In this document: one piece after another, positions 59,313-60,000 of the stretch
Position numbering within the stretch: the first letter of the stretch is position 1
Layout: every line of letters starts with the position of its first letter
NCBI GenBank assembly: GCA_030704615.1
Contig: CM060733.1
Location: forward strand, 76,052,907 to 76,112,906
Direction: 5' to 3'
Length of the DNA stretch: 60,000 nucleotides
DNA from: Takakia lepidozioides
Taxonomy: Eukaryota > Streptophyta > Takakiopsida > Takakiales > Takakiaceae
Made by a program: the position numbers and the translations under genes
Notes under the pieces: model-generated
The model's input: only the letters and a program-made list of their open reading frames with translations
Databases searched by the model: none
Told to the model about the DNA's origin: nothing

Positions 59313-59762
59313 TTGCGTCCCGGGATTGATTGGAGATATTTGTGGGCATTCGTATGCCGGAAGTCCTCACATTTCAAAACTAAGCATACCGCTATTTTTG
59401 AGCTTAACCCAGAGGTGACAGATTGGGGCATCGTGCCTGTCGGTACACCTCCTGATCACAAACTGTCTTTTCATTACAGAAGTCTTGCAGTAATAACAAA
59501 CTTAAAATACGCAGAAGCTCTCGATATAGAGTTTGAATCTGAAGAGGAAAACCCGATGTTGGTTTTGTTCCTGCATGAGGATGCGAGAACCCCCAGGACG
59601 TTTGGTTTCAAAGTGGAGGTGGGTCATCTGAACAAGTCGTTGATGAGTGAATGCGTTGCACTGGGTTTTAGATTTCCAGACGAGGACTCTGTATTTACAG
59701 ACGTAGGTTTGTCGAGGGCCTGGAGTATTTTTTCTGGATCTTCTGCACACAATGGGGAATGA
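59313..59762 (+). CDS. Partial gene, possible sliding-clamp-like (PCNA/Rad9) fold
   Basis: Open frame of 149 codons ending in TGA at 59760-59762. It has no ATG near its start and begins right after ACCATCAG, so it may be an internal or last exon, or a frameshifted gene continuing from ATG 59226. The segment PDHKLSFHYRSLAVITNL and the following EALDIEFESEEENPMLVLF show the alternating hydrophobic pattern seen in PCNA, Rad1 and Rad9 (L.F..R.L..IT......L...E...P..V). This is pattern matching only and could be coincidence. The protein has no repeats or transmembrane segments. It sits 100 bp downstream of palindrome copy 8. Confidence 0.4.
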   Translation: MRPGIDWRYLWAFVCRKSSHFKTKHTAIFELNPEVTDWGIVPVGTPPDHKLSFHYRSLAVITNLKYAEALDIEFESEEENPMLVLFLHEDARTPRTFGFKVEVGHLNKSLMSECVALGFRFPDEDSVFTDVGLSRAWSIFSGSSAHNGE

Positions 59763-60000
59763 CATTCGCAAGAAACGAGCACTAGAGGAAGCATCAAAGC
59801 TGAAGAGGGGAAAACGCAAAGTCGTCGACAGCCGGCAATGATGACAATGAGGCCGGGACTTCCGCAGGAAAGTAGAAACAGAAGGAGGATCAGGATCCAA
59901 CATTGATGTCAGATAACAAGAGACCTAAAGCTGGGGAGATTTTTGACAAGGAAAAATGCGAGAAGATGGAGGAGAGTCTCACGGAGGAATAAAATGATGT
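59763..60000 (+). other. Window edge, short basic frame
   Basis: A small frame overlapping the previous stop (from ATG about 59753) reads MGNDIRKKRALEEASKLKRG then KRKVVDSRQ and stops. It is highly basic and nuclear-signal-like. The sequence ends before context can be judged. Confidence 0.25.

Noticed and set aside
52164-59762. Definite endogenous giant virus segment
   Set aside because: Intergenic hairpins and a clamp-like exon are suggestive, but no viral hallmark gene is visible and the main gene has a probable spliceosomal intron and a transposase-like family signature.

Overview
The window looks like nuclear DNA of a land plant, probably a non-seed vascular plant such as a lycophyte or fern (inference). 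Genes have short exons split by long AT-rich introns with eukaryotic splice sites. There is a plant-type (CYP71-clan-like) cytochrome P450 tandem pair, a plant-like MULE transposase, tRNA-derived SINE-like repeats, hAT-type and CACTA-like repeats, and very low gene density. No bacterial operons, ribosome binding sites, CRISPR arrays, rRNA genes or convincing tRNA genes are visible.

Layout. 1.3-4.8 kb: a decayed MULE-like transposase with a SWIM zinc finger. 6.8-14.2 kb: two tandem P450 copies. The first (6780-9178) is a pseudogene with a stop codon and a large deletion. The second (11079-14193) is an open three-exon gene whose heme-binding segment is 4 residues shorter than in the dead copy. 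A LINE reverse-transcriptase fragment lies between them. 14.8-33.9 kb: repeat-rich DNA with a foldback element, a 0.9-kb array of imperfect hairpin units (20.0-20.95 kb), the 3' part of a Ty3/gypsy-like retroelement whose integrase carries a C-terminal PHD finger (24.2-25.5 kb, minus), and a second hairpin minisatellite (27.1-27.55 kb). At 34.0 kb there is an ABCG transporter fragment with a ruined P-loop.

37.2-45.5 kb: I could assemble a 12-exon kinesin gene with consistent splice phases throughout. Its motor domain is kinesin-3-like. It has two apparent GC-AG introns, an altered P-loop and switch I, and two non-autonomous hAT-type insertions in its introns, one with a perfect 8-bp target-site duplication. 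45.8-50.4 kb holds duplicated repeats, a duplicated coiled-coil exon fragment, a further hAT copy and a MULE remnant. 50.9-51.95 kb is a tandem array rich in degenerate telomere-like TTTAGGG motifs.

52.1-59.8 kb is the most unusual part. A 24-bp palindrome with 10-bp arms (AACCTCCACT / AGTGGAGGTT) and a variable 4-nt centre occurs seven times, plus one half copy. I saw it nowhere else in the window. It sits around and between three coding units: a broken minus-strand gene resembling the DUF7869 transposase-like family (52358-55450), a protein with RNA polymerase II CTD-like YSPASP motifs and a repeated DTL..IR motif (58413-58970), and an exon that may encode part of a sliding-clamp-like fold (59313-59762). 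The palindromes lie next to a start codon, inside an intron and in spacers, not in conserved coding sequence. This combination is my candidate for an undescribed mobile or captured genetic unit; its nature is inference.
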